Origin: Macrotrachela quadricornifera
Taxonomy: Eukaryota; Rotifera; Eurotatoria; Philodinida; Philodinidae
DNA length: 64,000 nucleotides
Assembly: GCA_022393335.1 (NCBI GenBank)
Contig: JAJEKB010001062.1
Span: 552,133-616,132 of the forward strand
Reading direction: 5' to 3'
Position numbers and translations under genes: made by a program
Notes under the pieces: generated by a model
The model's input: the letters and a program-made list of their open reading frames with translations, nothing else
Databases searched by the model: none
Told to the model about the DNA's origin: nothing
Part shown: piece by piece, positions 63,226 through 64,000 of the stretch
Layout of the letters: the number at the start of each line of letters is the position of its first letter
How positions within the stretch are numbered: the stretch's first letter is position 1

Positions 63226-63380
63226 CCGTGGGTTTTAGATTAATCTGTTTCATAGTTGATAATAAACTAATGAATTGCAATTGAGCCATTTAAAATAGAT
63301 AAACTTGTAGAGAATTTAAAGGCGCAACTTTTTTAAATAAAATTGGTCTTTCATGTTTTAGCAGTATTGAGATATACTTA

Positions 63381-64000
63381 GGTCTGACCAAAAGTTCTGA
63401 GAACGTTATTGGCAATTTTATAAACCAATTAACATTCAAGAGACTTTTGCATGGATAAATAGTGGAATGTCTTGTCTATAGTAATATATATAATAAATCT
63501 ATTTTGGACTTAGTTATAGTAATTTTTCAGATAAACTTTAATTCGAACCAAAAAAAATTTTTTTAAATGGATAATGAACTCAACCGATATTATATAAAAA
63601 TTCGAACCATTTTGGGAGTAGATCCAAAGACAATTCATGAAGAACTTGCAACAGCTTTGGGACCCAATGCTCCATCATATCCAACAGTTGCAAGATGGGC
63701 AAAACGTTTTCGTGAAGGAAGAGAAGATGTCAATGATGATCCTCGATCTGGTCGTCCAGTATCCAAACTTACAGATGAAAATATTGAACTGGTTCGACAA
63801 GTTATCAGCAATGATCCCCATTCAACTTATGATGAAATTATAGCTGAGACTTCTCTCTCTCATGGTACAATAGAACGAATAATCCACGACTGTCTCAAGA
63901 TGAAAAAAGTTACATCGCGTTGGGTGCTCCATCAACTAACTGATGAACAAAAATAACAACGAGTTCGACTTTGTCGTGAAAATTTGGCAAAATTTAAAGG
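63381..64000 (+). mobile_element. mariner-type transposon, truncated by window end
   Basis: A terminal sequence (ggtctgaccaaaagttctga) starts right after TA at 63379-63380, typical of a mariner end. The transposase begins at 63567. The 3' end lies outside the window, so the second terminus cannot be checked. Confidence 0.8.
63567..64000 (+). pseudogene. mariner transposase, N-terminal part with premature stop
   Basis: Codons from 63567 give a mariner N-terminus: two helix-turn-helix units (IRTILGVDPKTIHEELATAL, SYPTVARWAKRFREGREDVN) and the DDPRSGRP linker, then NDPHSTYDEIIAETSLSHGT and HQLTDEQK. A TAA at 63954-63956 interrupts, and the same frame continues with mariner-like QRVRLCRENLAKFK to the window edge. 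So a single base change (probably CAA or GAA to TAA) truncates an otherwise well-preserved, recently active copy. The catalytic DDD domain is beyond the window. Confidence 0.85.

Overview
The window reads as AT-rich animal nuclear DNA: genes are split by many very short introns (about 50-70 bp, GT...AG, T-rich acceptors), there are no operons of bacterial type, and the gene set is metazoan (PKA catalytic subunit, PDS5, nicotinic receptor subunits, FEZF, 26S proteasome lid, IDH3 beta). The mariner and MULE fragments, the compact gene spacing and splice acceptors lying just upstream of most start codons (as expected for spliced-leader trans-splicing) make a rotifer, probably bdelloid, my best guess; this is inference, not proof.

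Layout. 0.5-2.7 kb: PKA catalytic subunit (+) with a foldback element in one intron. 3.1-5.0 kb: DPH7 and YIPF6 on the minus strand, 80 bp apart, a likely dicistronic pair. 5.4-11.4 kb: two tandem ZIP metal transporters (+), the first having lost the metal-site motif, the second of ZIP8/ZIP14 type. 12.0-13.6 kb: a decayed MULE element with iterated termini, itself hit by a hAT-type MITE with an 8-bp target duplication. 14.3-22.2 kb: PDS5 cohesin regulator (+), apparently damaged in the middle. 24.0-29.7 kb: an unrecognised coiled-coil protein (+) with a 1.2-kb inverted-repeat element in its last long intron. 31.1-32.6 kb: two tandem secreted WAP-domain proteins (+). 33.5-36.9 kb: a ZU5/tandem death-domain protein (-). 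37.4-45.6 kb: three nicotinic acetylcholine receptor subunits, two non-alpha (-) and one alpha-type (+). 46.7-47.5 kb: small unknown protein (+). 47.5-52.8 kb: mitochondrial IDH3 beta (-) carrying a dead Tc1 element with a nested MITE in an intron. 53.3-55.2 kb: PSMD14/Rpn11 and a small single-pass membrane protein (+). 55.2-59.0 kb: gene-free, with a nested palindromic element. 59.0-60.3 kb: FEZF zinc-finger transcription factor (+). 60.3-64.0 kb: gene-free apart from MITEs and a mariner that runs off the window.

Functionally the genes are mostly unrelated housekeeping and neuronal genes. The meaningful groupings are tandem duplicates (ZIP pair, WAP pair, nAChR trio) and the YIPF6-DPH7 and ZIP-ZIP pairs, whose spacing and acceptor sites suggest shared transcripts resolved by trans-splicing. 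Intron-exon coordinates below were derived by eye from reading-frame phase, GT/AG sites and family conservation.
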